From: Bradyrhizobium sp. CB1015
GTDB taxonomy: Bacteria > Pseudomonadota > Alphaproteobacteria > Rhizobiales > Xanthobacteraceae
Direction of reading: 5' to 3'
Assembly (NCBI RefSeq): GCF_025200925.1
Contig: NZ_CP104174.1
Span: forward strand, 7,006,001 to 7,070,000
Length of the DNA stretch: 64,000 bases
The position numbers were made by a program, and so were the translations under genes. The stretch's first letter is position 1, and every line of letters begins with the position of its first letter. The notes below the pieces were generated by a model. It did no database searches. It was given only the letters and a program-made list of their open reading frames with translations, and had not been told where the DNA came from. Below are positions 47,080 to 59,896 of this stretch, piece by piece.

Positions 47080-47880
47080 ATGCGCATTGCGTTGCTGCTG
47101 ACCGCGACCATTGTCGGCGCGCTCTTTGCCAATCCGTCCAATGCCGGTTCGCTCGATGCCGATGCGGCGCAGCCGCTGCCGCCGGGCTTCCAGAGCTACC
47201 GCGGCTACATGTTCGACACATCCGAGAACCGCGACCGCAAGGATGTCGACAAGCTCACCGAGAACCTGAAGAGCCAGATCGACGTCGTCGAAGGCGTCGG
47301 CCTCTCCCCGCGCGTGCTGCGCTTCTTCCACACCGTTCCGATCGTCGCGAGCGAGCTCGCCTGCCTCGACGAAGGCGCCGCCACCGCCTGCTACGGCCGG
47401 GTCACGCCGGACATGCAGCGCACCGCGCCCCGGACCCTGACGGTCTGGGACCCCGCCAAGCAGCGCTGGACCAACCCCAATGCCGTCGACCTCGCGGTCG
47501 ATTCGGGCCTCGGCGTGATCATGCTGCGGCCCGACATGATGCGCTACGAGAAGGAGGCCGTGCTGCTGCACGAGATGCTGCACGCCTTCCACGCGCGTCT
47601 TCTGCCGGACGGCTACGCCAACAAGGGCGTGATCGGCTATTATGCCCTGGCCAAGTCCAAGGACATGCTGCCGAAGGAATCCTATGCGATGAAGAACCCG
47701 ATGGAGTTCTTCGCCGTGACCGCCAGCATCTTCCTCTCCGGAAAGAGCGAATTCCACGATCCGAAGTCGCGCGAGGCGCTCAAGGAGAAGATGCCGGACT
47801 ATTACAAATACCTGGTCGGCGTGTTCGGCTTCGACCCCGAGCCGGCAGCCACGAACGGCCCGGTCGCCTCGCTCAAGTGA
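47080..47880 (+). CDS. secreted zincin-like putative metallopeptidase
   Basis: A 266-residue protein with a signal peptide (residues 1-22, ending NAG). It contains HEMLH at 164-168 and NPMEFFA at 206-212, where Glu209 could be the third zinc ligand. That spacing and the YAMKNPMEFFA segment are reminiscent of anthrax lethal factor-type zincins, from memory. Cys95 and Cys104 could form a disulfide. It is likely periplasmic or secreted, with an unknown substrate. A strong terminator follows. Confidence 0.72.
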   Translation: MRIALLLTATIVGALFANPSNAGSLDADAAQPLPPGFQSYRGYMFDTSENRDRKDVDKLTENLKSQIDVVEGVGLSPRVLRFFHTVPIVASELACLDEGAATACYGRVTPDMQRTAPRTLTVWDPAKQRWTNPNAVDLAVDSGLGVIMLRPDMMRYEKEAVLLHEMLHAFHARLLPDGYANKGVIGYYALAKSKDMLPKESYAMKNPMEFFAVTASIFLSGKSEFHDPKSREALKEKMPDYYKYLVGVFGFDPEPAATNGPVASLK

Positions 47881-47903
47881 GCGGAAGCAGCCAAGCCAAA
47901 GGA

Positions 47904-47928
47904 GCCGCGCGAACAGCGCGGCTTTTTT
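47904..47928 (+). terminator. Rho-independent terminator
   Basis: GCCGCGC-GAACA-GCGCGGC followed by six T, 24 bases after the zincin-like gene stop. Confidence 0.93.
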
Positions 47929-48040
47929 GTTTCGCATGCCGGAAGCTGCGGATGACGCACAGCCGGGAATTGCCAAGGCGGGGTCCGATCTGCATAGTCC
48001 CGCCCGCATCGATACCGTTTTTCGAAGGGGATAAGAGAAC

Positions 48041-48391
48041 ATGGCGGACGCCGACCTGGATGTCGTGATCCGGCAACTGGCCAGACAGCTGCATACGGGC
48101 CTGATGACCCGTGCCAAGGAGCGGCGGGATCGCTTCAACAGCCTTGCGGCCAAGGCCAAGGGCAAGGAGACCGGCGAGCGCTTCAAGATGATGGCCAAGG
48201 CCACCATGGAACAGGCCAATGCGGCCGCCAAGCGCCTGCAGATGTCCGCCGACAACGTCGCCGACAGCTACGCGCGATCGATGCGCCTGGCCGCCAGCAC
48301 GCCTGTTACGGTGAAGCCGGAAAAGAAGTCAAAGGACGAGAAGCCGGCGAAGAAGGCCGCAAAGAAAGCGAAGGCGAAGAAGAAGACGTAG
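48041..48391 (+). CDS. histone H1-like lysine-rich protein
   Basis: A 116-residue very basic protein. The N-terminal two thirds is helical (about residues 5-85), and the C-terminus (about 92-116) is a run of Lys, Ala and Pro with KKSKDEKPAKKAAKKAKAK, the composition of H1-type tails. It has no Cys or Trp. Binding of nucleic acid is inferred from charge. It is preceded by a GGGGATAAGAG site. Confidence 0.72.
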   Translation: MADADLDVVIRQLARQLHTGLMTRAKERRDRFNSLAAKAKGKETGERFKMMAKATMEQANAAAKRLQMSADNVADSYARSMRLAASTPVTVKPEKKSKDEKPAKKAAKKAKAKKKT

Positions 48392-48599
48392 GCGTTGCAC
48401 CTCCCTGATCGCCGCCGCGGGATTGGCGATCTGGAGGCTCGCCGCCCTGTCTACCTTATCATCTCCGACCGGAATCGGATCGCCGCGTTGCGCTTTCGCG
48501 AAACGCTCCCGCGCGCCCGCCGCAATCGGGGCGGCTGCGACCTCAACGATCCCTGCCGCCCTGGGCATGCGCTGCTCGAACGCAGTCGAGCGACATTCC

Positions 48600-48992
48600 T
48601 CACATGAATTGCCTCACACTTTGGAGAAATCGCTGTTTCTCGCCAGGCGCGTAACCTTGGGACGCTCCATAATAGGGTTCATTGAACTGATTATATGGTG
48701 CGGCCCGGTATTGGATCGGCGGCCTCGGTGGCGCGTAGGTCTGGCGATGATGACGCCGATCGTTCGTTCTGCTCGCCGCACCGGCGTAATAGGGATTGAG
48801 GACGCACATCTGACCGTTTGCCGACGCCCTGCATTGGTCCATCGTCGTGAAGCTGCATCGGTAATAAGGGGTCATTCCGCGAGAAACGACGTTCAAGCAA
48901 ACGGGAAAAGCCGGGTCATATCTTTGAGCCCGAGCGTCTCCCGCGATCAGCGCGATAGTCACGGTCAAAATCGTCAAAGCCCATTTGCACAT
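48600..48992 (-). CDS. DUF3551 family exported protein
   Basis: A 130-residue protein with a signal peptide (residues 1-22, ending ARAQ). The mature part carries the DUF3551 cysteine pattern: PVCLNV, YYRCSFTTMDQCRAS and GQMCVLNPYY. The family is abundant in Bradyrhizobium and uncharacterised. The ATG at 48992 has GGAGG upstream. The C-terminus is Tyr/Pro/Arg rich and unlike most members. Confidence 0.82.
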   Translation of the reverse strand: MCKWALTILTVTIALIAGDARAQRYDPAFPVCLNVVSRGMTPYYRCSFTTMDQCRASANGQMCVLNPYYAGAASRTNDRRHHRQTYAPPRPPIQYRAAPYNQFNEPYYGASQGYAPGEKQRFLQSVRQFM

Positions 48993-49200
48993 TGGAAGCT
49001 CCTCCAAGCGCGCACGACACGGATTCACTATGGCCCCGGCCAGCATAGATCCAATTCGATACTAGCCTAATTCGTTCATACGTGCAGGAGGCAGCCGTAA
49101 CCGTCGTGCTCTCGCATCTTTCACCCGTCTCGCCGCTATACGGCAAGCCACCTGTCCTACAGAAACGAGAAGGTGCTGCCGCTAACGCAGCGCCAGATCC

Positions 49201-49842
49201 TCACCTTCGCGGCGCGGCGACCTGTGTCGGCTCGGCGCTGGCGAGTTCCGCGAGCTTGGCGCGCGCGACCTCTCGCGCGTGAGCGTCCTTGCCGGCGGGC
49301 AGCGCCAGCGCGGCCTCGAAATCGGCGCGGGCGTCATCGGCCTGGCCGCGGGCGAGGAACGCAAGGCCGCGATCGAGACGGGCCTGCGCATCGGTGGGGT
49401 CGAGGCGGACCGCCGTGCTGTAGCTCAGGATGGCGCGATCGAGATCGCCGGTGGCGGCAAGCGCGAGACCGCGCTGGTGATAGGGTGCGGCGAGCTTGGG
49501 ATCATGCGCGATCGCCTCGTCGTAATCCGCAATGGCAAGCTCGAGGTCGCCGTTCTGCCGGCGCGCCAGCGCCCGGTCGCGATAGAGCGAAGCGCGGTTG
49601 GGATTGAGGTGAATGGCCTCGTCGAAATCGGCGATCGCCCGCCTGAAGTCGCCGTGACGCAGCGCGATCCGCCCGCGCCCCGCATAGGCGAAAGCGATCA
49701 GCGAGCCGCGCAACGGCGAGAAGCCGATCACGGCCGAGCAGATGTCGGGATCGTCCTCGTCGCCGCAATTGACGACCATGTGCGTGGACAAGCCGACGAG
49801 CACGCAAAGGACGATCAGCAATGGTACGGCAAATCTGGTCAT
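49201..49842 (-). CDS. TPR protein with N-terminal membrane segment
   Basis: A 213-residue protein with a membrane anchor or signal (about residues 5-22) and four or so tetratricopeptide repeats from about residue 55 to 180, each with the A-x-ADFDEAI-x-LNP-type end. The ATG at 49842 is preferred; an upstream in-frame GTG at 49899 would add 19 residues. TPR proteins of this kind are periplasmic scaffolds. It follows htpX, which lies on the same strand 81 bases upstream. Confidence 0.75.
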   Translation of the reverse strand: MTRFAVPLLIVLCVLVGLSTHMVVNCGDEDDPDICSAVIGFSPLRGSLIAFAYAGRGRIALRHGDFRRAIADFDEAIHLNPNRASLYRDRALARRQNGDLELAIADYDEAIAHDPKLAAPYHQRGLALAATGDLDRAILSYSTAVRLDPTDAQARLDRGLAFLARGQADDARADFEAALALPAGKDAHAREVARAKLAELASAEPTQVAAPRR

Positions 49843-49979
49843 CTTCGACGGTGGCCGGCAACGGGCCGGCCACGCATCCCCTTTCGAAGGAATGGTCACG
49901 TCGAGGTGTTAACACCGGTCGGGGACGCCCCTGTGTGCGCCAGATCACAAAGCCGGACGCAAATCCCTCGCCGGCTCCG

Positions 49980-50927
49980 TCAGCCCCAAGGACCACGTGA
50001 CGGGCCGCGTGAGGAGGAGCGGCCCCAGGGACCGCGCGGCGGATAGTTCTCGTTGGCGCCGACCGACGGCGCCGCGCGCGTGCCGAGCTCGGCCGCGAGC
50101 TGCTGGAGCGCGGCGACGCGGTTCTGCGTCGAGGGGTGGGTGGCAAACAGATTGTCCACGCCATGACCCGACAGCGGATTGATGATGAACATGTGCGCGG
50201 TCGCAGGGTTTCGCTCGGCCTCGTAGTTCGGCACCTGGTGCGCGGCGCCCTCGATCTTCACCAGCGCGGAAGCCAGCCACATCGGCTGTCCCACGATGCG
50301 CGCGCCGAGATTGTCGGCGGCATATTCGCGGGTACGGCTGATCGCCATCTGCACCAGCATGGCGCCGAGCGGAGCGAGGATCATCAACAGGATCGAGCCG
50401 ACGATGCCCGGACCGTTGTTGTTGTCGCGGTGGCCGCCGAAAAACATGCCGAACTGGGCAAGCATCGAGATCGCGCCGGCAATGGTCGCGGTAATTGTCA
50501 TCAGCAGCGTGTCGTGATGCTTGATGTGCGCGAGCTCGTGCGCGATCACGCCGGCGAGCTCCTCCCGGCTGAGCTGGTTCATCAGACCGGTGGTGACGGC
50601 GACCGCGGCATTTTCCGGATTGCGGCCAGTGGCGAACGCGTTGGGCTGGACCTCATCCATCACGAACACGCGCGGCATCGGAAGGCCGGCGCGGCCCGCA
50701 AGCTCGGCGACAAGGCCGACCAGCTCCGGCGCGGTCGAACGATCGACCTCATGGGCGCCGTACATCGACAGCACCATGCGGTCGGAGTTCCAGTAGGTGA
50801 AGAGGTTGGTTGCGGCGGCAATGACGAGCGCGATCATGGCGCCCGAGGCGCCGCCGATCAGATAGCCGACGCCCATGAACAGGGCGGTCAGGCCTGCGAG
50901 CAGCATTGCGGTACGAAGATAGTTCAT
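49980..50927 (-). CDS. htpX: zinc metalloprotease HtpX
   Basis: A 315-residue M48 protease of the inner membrane that degrades misfolded membrane proteins. N-terminal membrane segments (about residues 5-45), catalytic HELAH at 130-134, two further helices after it, and the SRTREYAAD segment with the third zinc ligand are all present. The C-terminus is Arg/Gly/Pro rich. It is the canonical HtpX and differs from the Ser-rich M48 protein at 1307-2521. Confidence 0.96.
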   Translation of the reverse strand: MNYLRTAMLLAGLTALFMGVGYLIGGASGAMIALVIAAATNLFTYWNSDRMVLSMYGAHEVDRSTAPELVGLVAELAGRAGLPMPRVFVMDEVQPNAFATGRNPENAAVAVTTGLMNQLSREELAGVIAHELAHIKHHDTLLMTITATIAGAISMLAQFGMFFGGHRDNNNGPGIVGSILLMILAPLGAMLVQMAISRTREYAADNLGARIVGQPMWLASALVKIEGAAHQVPNYEAERNPATAHMFIINPLSGHGVDNLFATHPSTQNRVAALQQLAAELGTRAAPSVGANENYPPRGPWGRSSSRGPSRGPWG

Positions 50928-51112
50928 GGCCGTCTCTCCTGGCCGGCCGCGGCCTCTGCAAGCGCCGCAGGCCGGCCCACATCAGGTGGGGATGACCCCG
51001 GCCGGGCTGCAAGGTTTCCGGGTGCGTCGCGGAGCCGCGGCACTGGTTTGAGCGCCACCCTTCCATTAAACTTCGTCAAGAATCCCAGCGTCTCCTCCCT
51101 TCCGGAATCCTC

Positions 51113-52414
51113 ATGCTCCTGACCCGACTTGCGATCGCGGCCACCGCGATTCTCGCCTTCTCCGATCCTGCCTCAGCCCAGTTCGCGCCGCCGCCTGCCA
51201 GGCCTGCCGCGCCAAAAGCCATCCCGCCGTCGCCGCGCGCTGCCTCGTGCCACAATGGCGCGAGCTTCGATCGCTTCCTGGCCGACGTGAAGCAACAGGC
51301 GGTGGCCGCCGGCGTGTCGCAGCGGGCGATCGCGGAGGCATCGCCCTATCTCGTCTACGATCAGGGCATCGTCAACCGCGACCGCGGCCAGCGCGTGTTC
51401 GGTCAGATCTTCACCGAATTTGCCGGCCGCATGGCAGCGCCCTATCGCATGCAGAACGGGCAGCAGCACATCAAGCAATACGCCGCGGCGTTTGCACGCG
51501 CGGAAAAGGAATACGGCGTGCCGCCCGCCGTGATCGCCGCGTTCTGGGGCCTCGAGAGCGATTTCGGCGCCAACATGGGCAATCTGCCGACGCTGAAATC
51601 GCTGGTGTCGCTGGCCTATGATTGCCGCCGCTCCGAGATGTTCGTGAACGAGACCATCGCGGCGCTGAAGATCATCGACCGCGGCGATCTGCATCCCGAG
51701 GAGATGATCGGCTCCTGGGCCGGCGAGCTCGGCCAGACCCAATTCCTGCCCGTGCACTACGTCAACTACGCGGTCGACTATGACGGCGACGGACGGCGCG
51801 ACCTGTTGCGCTCGCCGGCCGACGTGATCGGCTCGACCGCGAACTACATCGCAAACGGACTGAAATGGCGGCGCGGCGAGCCATGGCTGGAGGAGATCAA
51901 GGTGCCGCCGAACCTGCCGTGGGAGAAGACCGATCTCACCGTGCGCGAGCCGCGATCGACATGGGCGCAACTCGGTGTCACCTATCCCGACGGCCGTCCC
52001 TTGCCGAACGACAATCTCGCAGCGTCCGTGCTGCTGCCGATGGGACGCTTCGGGCCGGCTTTCATGGCCTATCCGAATTTCGCGGCCTACACCGAGTGGA
52101 ACAACTCGCTGATCTATTCGACCACCGCGGGCTATCTCGCCTCGCGTATCGCCGGAGCCGCGCCGATGCGCAAGCCGACGGCGCCGGTCGCGCAATTGCC
52201 GTTCAACGAGCTCAAGGAATTGCAGCAGCTGCTGGTGCGCGCCGGCTTCAACGTCGGCAAGGTCGACGGTGTGCTGGGGCAGCAGAGCCGCGCCGCGGTC
52301 AAGGCGACGCAGGTCAAGTACGGCCTGCCGGCGGATTCCTGGCCGACCGCCGAGCTGCTTGCGCGTCTGCGCGGGGGCACGGCGCAGGCCCAGCCACAGA
52401 CGACGATCCGCTAA
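51113..52414 (+). CDS. lytic murein transglycosylase (MltB type) with peptidoglycan-binding domain
   Basis: A 433-residue secreted enzyme that cleaves the glycan strands of peptidoglycan. After a signal peptide (1-22) and a Pro-rich linker comes the SLT fold with catalytic Glu148 in WGLESDFG, the GELGQTQFLP motif and DYDGDGRRDL. The last about 60 residues form a peptidoglycan-binding type 1 domain (LQQLLVRAGFNVGKVDGVLG). The layout is the usual MltB/SltB form in alphaproteobacteria. A palindrome follows. Confidence 0.93.
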   Translation: MLLTRLAIAATAILAFSDPASAQFAPPPARPAAPKAIPPSPRAASCHNGASFDRFLADVKQQAVAAGVSQRAIAEASPYLVYDQGIVNRDRGQRVFGQIFTEFAGRMAAPYRMQNGQQHIKQYAAAFARAEKEYGVPPAVIAAFWGLESDFGANMGNLPTLKSLVSLAYDCRRSEMFVNETIAALKIIDRGDLHPEEMIGSWAGELGQTQFLPVHYVNYAVDYDGDGRRDLLRSPADVIGSTANYIANGLKWRRGEPWLEEIKVPPNLPWEKTDLTVREPRSTWAQLGVTYPDGRPLPNDNLAASVLLPMGRFGPAFMAYPNFAAYTEWNNSLIYSTTAGYLASRIAGAAPMRKPTAPVAQLPFNELKELQQLLVRAGFNVGKVDGVLGQQSRAAVKATQVKYGLPADSWPTAELLARLRGGTAQAQPQTTIR

Positions 52415-52422
52415 GCCCTCCT

Positions 52423-52486
52423 TGTCATGCCCCGGCTTGCCGTCTTCGCCGAAGCTTGGGCGAAGGCGGCAAGCCGGGCGATGACA
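52423..52486. repeat. palindromic repeat TGTCATGCCCCGGC
   Basis: Arms TGTCATGCCCCGGCTTGCCG and CGGCAAGCCGGGCGATGACA face each other, with GTCTTCGCC/GGCGAAG inside. It lies eight bases after the transglycosylase stop and may end its transcript. Confidence 0.8.
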
Positions 52487-52644
52487 GCGAGGGTGTGGCG
52501 GCGATGACAGCGAAGAAGGTGGCCGCGGTAGAATTTTCGCATCGCACAAGCCGCTTTCCGCGATTGTAATTTTCCATGAGGCTCCCATGTGAGTGGCTCA
52601 GGTTTTCTCCTGAGATTTTCTCCACCATTTGAAGCGAGCATCAC

Positions 52645-53148
52645 ATGTCCTTCTACGACGCCGTCGTCCCCGCCTACTTGCAGATGCTGAACAGCATGAT
52701 CGGCCTGCTGACCAAGGCCGAGGCGCATTGCGCGGCCAAGAAGATCGAGCCGAGCGTCCTGCTCGGCTCCCGCCTGTTCCCGGACATGTTGCCGCTGTCG
52801 AAACAGATCCAGCTGGTCAGCGACTATCCGACCAAAGGCTGCGCACGGCTGACGCAAAGCGAGGTCCCCTCGACGCCTGACACCGAAACGAGCTTTGCGG
52901 AGTTGAAGCAGCGGCTGGCGAAGACGATCGACTATGTCAAATCCTTCAAGCCCGAGCAGTTTGAGGGAGCCGACGCCAAGGACGTCACCTTTCCGGTCGG
53001 CCCCGGCAAGACCATCACCATGACGGGACAGCAATTCCTGAGCTCGTTCTCGCTGCCGAACCTCTATTTCCACGCGGCGACAGCCCACGGCATCTTGCGT
53101 CACAACGGCGTCGAGATCGGCAAGCGCGATTTCCTCGGCGCGAACTGA
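52645..53148 (+). CDS. DUF1993 family protein
   Basis: A 167-residue soluble helical protein of the DUF1993 family, a DinB/YfiT-like four-helix fold. The FYDAVVPAYLQML start and YFHAATAHGILRHNGV end match the family. Metal-binding histidines of DinB are partly kept (His154, His158-like in the HAATAHGILRHNG segment). No pathway partner is nearby. Confidence 0.85.
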   Translation: MSFYDAVVPAYLQMLNSMIGLLTKAEAHCAAKKIEPSVLLGSRLFPDMLPLSKQIQLVSDYPTKGCARLTQSEVPSTPDTETSFAELKQRLAKTIDYVKSFKPEQFEGADAKDVTFPVGPGKTITMTGQQFLSSFSLPNLYFHAATAHGILRHNGVEIGKRDFLGAN

Positions 53149-53327
53149 TTTGTGAAATCGCACGGCGCCGGCAGCGGAAATCCGCTGTCGCCGCCGGAAT
53201 TGCACATGAATTATGCTACGCGGGCGCTGCCGCGTAGCTCGCCTGCACTTTCCGTATGGCTCATCCCTTGCGCCTGATGTCGCGATGCACAAGTGTTCGA
53301 GACCTCTCACCGCCTGGAAGCACTCCC

Positions 53328-54428
<1,101 letters not shown>

Positions 54429-54440
54429 TTTTCCTTCTCC

Positions 54441-54684
54441 CTCTCCCCGCTTGCGGCAGGGCTATCGCATATGACTTGTGGCGGCGGCCTGCGAGCACGC
54501 CTCGTCCTTCGAGACGGCGCTTACGCGCCTCCTCAGGATGAGGCTAATCAGCGTCAGTGCTCGTTGAAACCGTTGCCGCGCACTCCGCCCTCATCCTGAG
54601 GAGCCCGCCCAAAGCGGGCGTCTCGAAGGATGGCCGCAGGGAAAAGCTCTCAAATGCGATAACCCTCCCGCAAGCGGGGAGAGG
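54441..54684. repeat. nested composite palindrome, copy 2
   Basis: Outer arms CTCTCCCCGCTTGCGGCAGGG plus TATCGCATATG, and CAAATGCGATAACCCTCC plus CGCAAGCGGGGAGAG. The inner palindrome has CGTCCTTCGAGACGG...CCTCAGGATGAGG and CCTCATCCTGAGG...GTCTCGAAGGATGG, as at 16345-16558. It fills most of the 54429-54745 gap; the rest is the terminator below. Confidence 0.85.
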
Positions 54685-54695
54685 CAAGGAAAGAA

Positions 54696-54721
54696 AAAGG
54701 CCGGGATTGCTCCCGGCCTTT
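54696..54721 (-). terminator. Rho-independent terminator of the glp operon
   Basis: On the minus strand AAGGCCGGGA-GCAA-TCCCGGCCTT followed by TTTTC, 25 bases after the glpV stop. Confidence 0.92.
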
Positions 54722-54745
54722 CGCATTTGATGACTTACGCGCCGC

Positions 54746-56542
54746 TTACTTCACTTCCGCGCGCTTGGGCGGCGTCGCGGGCCACGACTTGATCAGGGTG
54801 TCGTAGTCCACCGTCTCGCCCTTCGGCTTCTCATTGGCGAGCTTGCGCTGCGGCGCGATGGTGCCGTCCTTCTGGGCCTTGGCGAACCAGAATTCGGCCG
54901 ACTCCTTCTTGTGCAGCTTCGGACCGCAGGCGCCCTGCACGCCGGACTTCTCCAGACGCTCCAGCACGGAGTCCTGGGCCGCCGCGAGAGCATCCATCGC
55001 GGCTTGCGGCGTCTTCGCACCGGACGACGCATCGCCGATGTTCTGCCACCACAGCTGGGCGAGCTTCGGATAGTCGGGCACGTTGTTGCCGGTCGGGGTC
55101 CACTGCACGCGCGCGGGCGAGCGGTAGAACTCGATCAGGCCGCCGAGCTTCGGCGCACGCTCGGTGAACGACTTGTCCCAGATGTCGGATTCACGGATGA
55201 AGGTGAGACCGACATGGCTCTTCTTCAGGCTCACCGACTTGGAGACGATGAACTGGAGATAGAGCCAGGCCGCCTTGCGGCGATCCGGCGGAGTCGACTT
55301 CAGCAGCGTGGCGGAGCCGGCGTCCTGGTAGCCGAGCTTCATGCCTTCCTTCCAGTAGGAGCCGTGCGGCGACGGAGCCATACGCCACTTCGGCGTACCG
55401 TCCGCATTCACCACCGGCAGACCCGGCTTCACCATGTCGGCGGTGAAGGCGGTGTACCAGAACATCTGCTGGGCGATGTTGCCCTGCGACGGCACCGGGC
55501 CGGACTCGGAGAAGGTCATGCCCTGCGCCTGCGGCGGCGCATACTTCTTCATCCACTCGAGATACTTCGTGATCGAGTAGACTGCGGCCGGACCATTGGT
55601 GTCGCCGCCACGCTCCACCGAAGAGCCGACCGGGCGGCAGCCTTCCATGCGGATGCCCCATTCGTCGACCGGCAGACCGTTCGGAATGCCCTTGTCGCCG
55701 TTGCCGGCCATCGACAGCCAGGCGTCGGTGAAGCGCCATCCGAGCGAGGGGTCCTTCTTGCCATAGTCCATATGGCCGTAGACCTTGACGCCGTTGATCT
55801 CCTTGATGTCGTTGGTGAAGAATTCGGCGATGTCCTCATAGGCGGACCAGTTCACGGGCACGCCGAGCTCGTAGCCATACTTGGCCTTGAACTTGGCCTT
55901 GTAGTCGGGATTGGTGAACCAGTCGTAGCGGAACCAGTAGAGGTTCGCGAACTGCTGGTCGGGCAGCTGGTAGAGCTTGCCGTCCGGCCCGGTGCCGAAC
56001 GACTTGCCGATGAAGTCGTTGACGTCGAGCATGGGGTTGGTGACGTCCTTGCCCTCGCCGGTCATGTAGTCCGACAGCGCAATGGTCTGGCCGTAGCGGA
56101 AATGCGTGCCGATCAGGTCGGAATCGTTGATCCAGCCGTCATAGACGTTCTTGCCCGACTGCATCTGGGTCTGCAGCTTCTCGACGACGTCACCTTCCTG
56201 GATGAGATCGTGCTTGAGCTTGATGCCGGTGAGCTCGGAGAATGCCTTGGCCAGCGTCTGCGATTCATATTCATGAGTCGTGATCGTCTCGGAGACGACG
56301 TTGATCTCCATGCCCTTGAACGGCTCGGCGGCCTTGGCGAACCACTCCAGCTCCTTCTTCTGGTCTTCCTTCGACAGCGTCGAAGGCGTGAATTCCGCGA
56401 TCCACTTCTGGATCACGGCGTCGTCGGCGGCGCGAACCGGCGCCGCGACGGCGAACGACACTGCGATGATCGCAGCGGCGCTGGACATGGTCAGAAAACT
56501 ATTCTTGGTCAATGGACCTTTCCTTCTCCTAAACTGTCGCAT
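54746..56542 (-). CDS. glpV: glycerol ABC transporter substrate-binding protein
   Basis: A 598-residue periplasmic solute-binding protein with a signal peptide (about residues 1-38, after a basic MRQFRRRK start). The ATG at 56542 has GGAGG upstream, whereas an open frame extends 150 bases further only by chance. It belongs to the large solute-binding proteins of carbohydrate ABC importers. It is the last gene of the transporter operon, in the order of the glpSTPQUV glycerol locus known from Rhizobium leguminosarum, so glycerol is the likely substrate. Confidence 0.9.
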   Translation of the reverse strand: MRQFRRRKGPLTKNSFLTMSSAAAIIAVSFAVAAPVRAADDAVIQKWIAEFTPSTLSKEDQKKELEWFAKAAEPFKGMEINVVSETITTHEYESQTLAKAFSELTGIKLKHDLIQEGDVVEKLQTQMQSGKNVYDGWINDSDLIGTHFRYGQTIALSDYMTGEGKDVTNPMLDVNDFIGKSFGTGPDGKLYQLPDQQFANLYWFRYDWFTNPDYKAKFKAKYGYELGVPVNWSAYEDIAEFFTNDIKEINGVKVYGHMDYGKKDPSLGWRFTDAWLSMAGNGDKGIPNGLPVDEWGIRMEGCRPVGSSVERGGDTNGPAAVYSITKYLEWMKKYAPPQAQGMTFSESGPVPSQGNIAQQMFWYTAFTADMVKPGLPVVNADGTPKWRMAPSPHGSYWKEGMKLGYQDAGSATLLKSTPPDRRKAAWLYLQFIVSKSVSLKKSHVGLTFIRESDIWDKSFTERAPKLGGLIEFYRSPARVQWTPTGNNVPDYPKLAQLWWQNIGDASSGAKTPQAAMDALAAAQDSVLERLEKSGVQGACGPKLHKKESAEFWFAKAQKDGTIAPQRKLANEKPKGETVDYDTLIKSWPATPPKRAEVK

Positions 56543-56618
56543 GTTGTTCCTCCGTTGCAGCGACAAACTTTTATACAGGCCCGGGTTGGTCCCGGATCTG
56601 GCCGTCCCTTCGCAAGCT

Positions 56619-56948
56619 TCAGACCGTGCGGAAAATGAGCGCGGCCGTGACCAGCGAAATTCCTGATGCGAGCCACAGGCTCGAGATCTCAAACCCCTCC
56701 TCGCCGACCGGCAGCGTGGCGATCGCGTCGGTCCCGACGAGGCCGATCCATGCGAGGTGGATGACGGCGGCCGCGATCAGCGAGATGAACAGGCGGTCGC
56801 CGCGCGTGGTCGGGATGCGCAGCACGCCGACGCGCTCGGCCTCGGGATAGACCGCGGCGAGCCAGGTCATCACGGCAAGCGTCGAGGCCAGCGCGACGAA
56901 GAAGATCGCGGTCGGCAGCGTCCAGGCCATCCATGCGATGGATTCCAT
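56619..56948 (-). CDS. glpU: small membrane protein of the glycerol transporter (DUF2160)
   Basis: A 109-residue protein with three predicted membrane helices (about residues 10-32, 53-70, 88-105). AAGGAG precedes the ATG at 56948. Its place between the permeases and the binding protein matches GlpU, of unknown function, in the rhizobial glycerol locus. A palindromic repeat (56965-57009) separates it from glpQ. Confidence 0.82.
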   Translation of the reverse strand: MESIAWMAWTLPTAIFFVALASTLAVMTWLAAVYPEAERVGVLRIPTTRGDRLFISLIAAAVIHLAWIGLVGTDAIATLPVGEEGFEISSLWLASGISLVTAALIFRTV

Positions 56949-56964
56949 AGCTCTTACTCCTTGA

Positions 56965-57009
56965 GCATGATCTGGTCCGAAAACCGGTTTCCACTTTTCG
57001 GGATCATGC
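56965..57009. repeat. short palindromic intergenic repeat between glpQ and glpU
   Basis: Outer arms GCATGATC (56965-56972) and GATCATGC (57002-57009) enclose CCGAAAACCGG and CTTTTCGG. It closely resembles a dispersed rhizobial repeat I know from memory (GATC...CCGAAAACCGGTTTCCAC...GATCATGC). It lies within an operon and may fold in the mRNA. Confidence 0.8.
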
Positions 57010-57016
57010 GCGCCTC

Positions 57017-57822
57017 CTAGACCCGGCCGAGCGCGAAACCGCGCGCGATGTAGTTGCGGACGAACCAGATCACCAGCGCGCCCGGAATGATGGTGAGCAC
57101 GCCGGCGGCGGCCAGCAGGCCCCAATCCATGCCGGCTGCCGAGACCGTGCGCGTCATGATCGCGGCAATGGGCTTTGCGTGCACCGAGGTCAGCGTGCGC
57201 GCCAGCAGCAGCTCGACCCAGGAGAACATGAAGCAGAAGAAAGCGGCGACGCCGATGCCGCTCGCGATCAACGGCACCAGGATCTTGATGAAGAAGCGCG
57301 GGAAGGAATAGCCGTCGAGGAAGGCGGTCTCGTCGATCTCCCGCGGCACGCCGGAGACGAAGCCTTCGAGGATCCAGACCGCGAGCGGAACGTTGAAGAT
57401 GCAATGCGCGAGCGCGACGGCCCAGGGCGTATCGAACAGGCCGATCGCCGAATAGAGGTTGAAGAACGGCAGCGCATAGACCGCGGCCGGCGCCATGCGG
57501 TTCGACAACAGCCAGAAGAACAGGTGCTTGTCGCCGAGGAAACGGTAGCGCGAGAAGGCGTAAGCCGCCGGCAGCGCCACGGCGATCGAGATGATGGTGT
57601 TGAGGACGACGTATTCCAGCGAATTGATGTAGCCCGAATACCAGCTCTCGTCGGTGAAGATGCGCTTGTAGTGCTGCAGCGTCGGGGTGTGCGGCCACAG
57701 CGTCATCGTCGAGACGATCTCGCTGTTGGTCTTGAAGCTCATATTGACGAGCCAGTAGATCGGCAGCAGCAGGAAGACCAGGAACAGCCCCATGATGAGG
57801 CGGCGGCCGGGGATCGAATGCA

Positions 57823-57823
<1 letters not shown>
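57017..57823 (-). CDS. glpQ: glycerol ABC transporter permease
   Basis: A 268-residue inner-membrane permease with six helices and the EAA motif (DETAFLDGYSFPRFFIKILVP, around residues 167-187). The layout is that of carbohydrate importer permeases of the MalG type. It overlaps glpP by one base. It forms the translocation pore with GlpP. Confidence 0.92.
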
Positions 57824-59882
<2,059 letters not shown>

Positions 59883-59896
59883 GGCGCATCTCCCCC

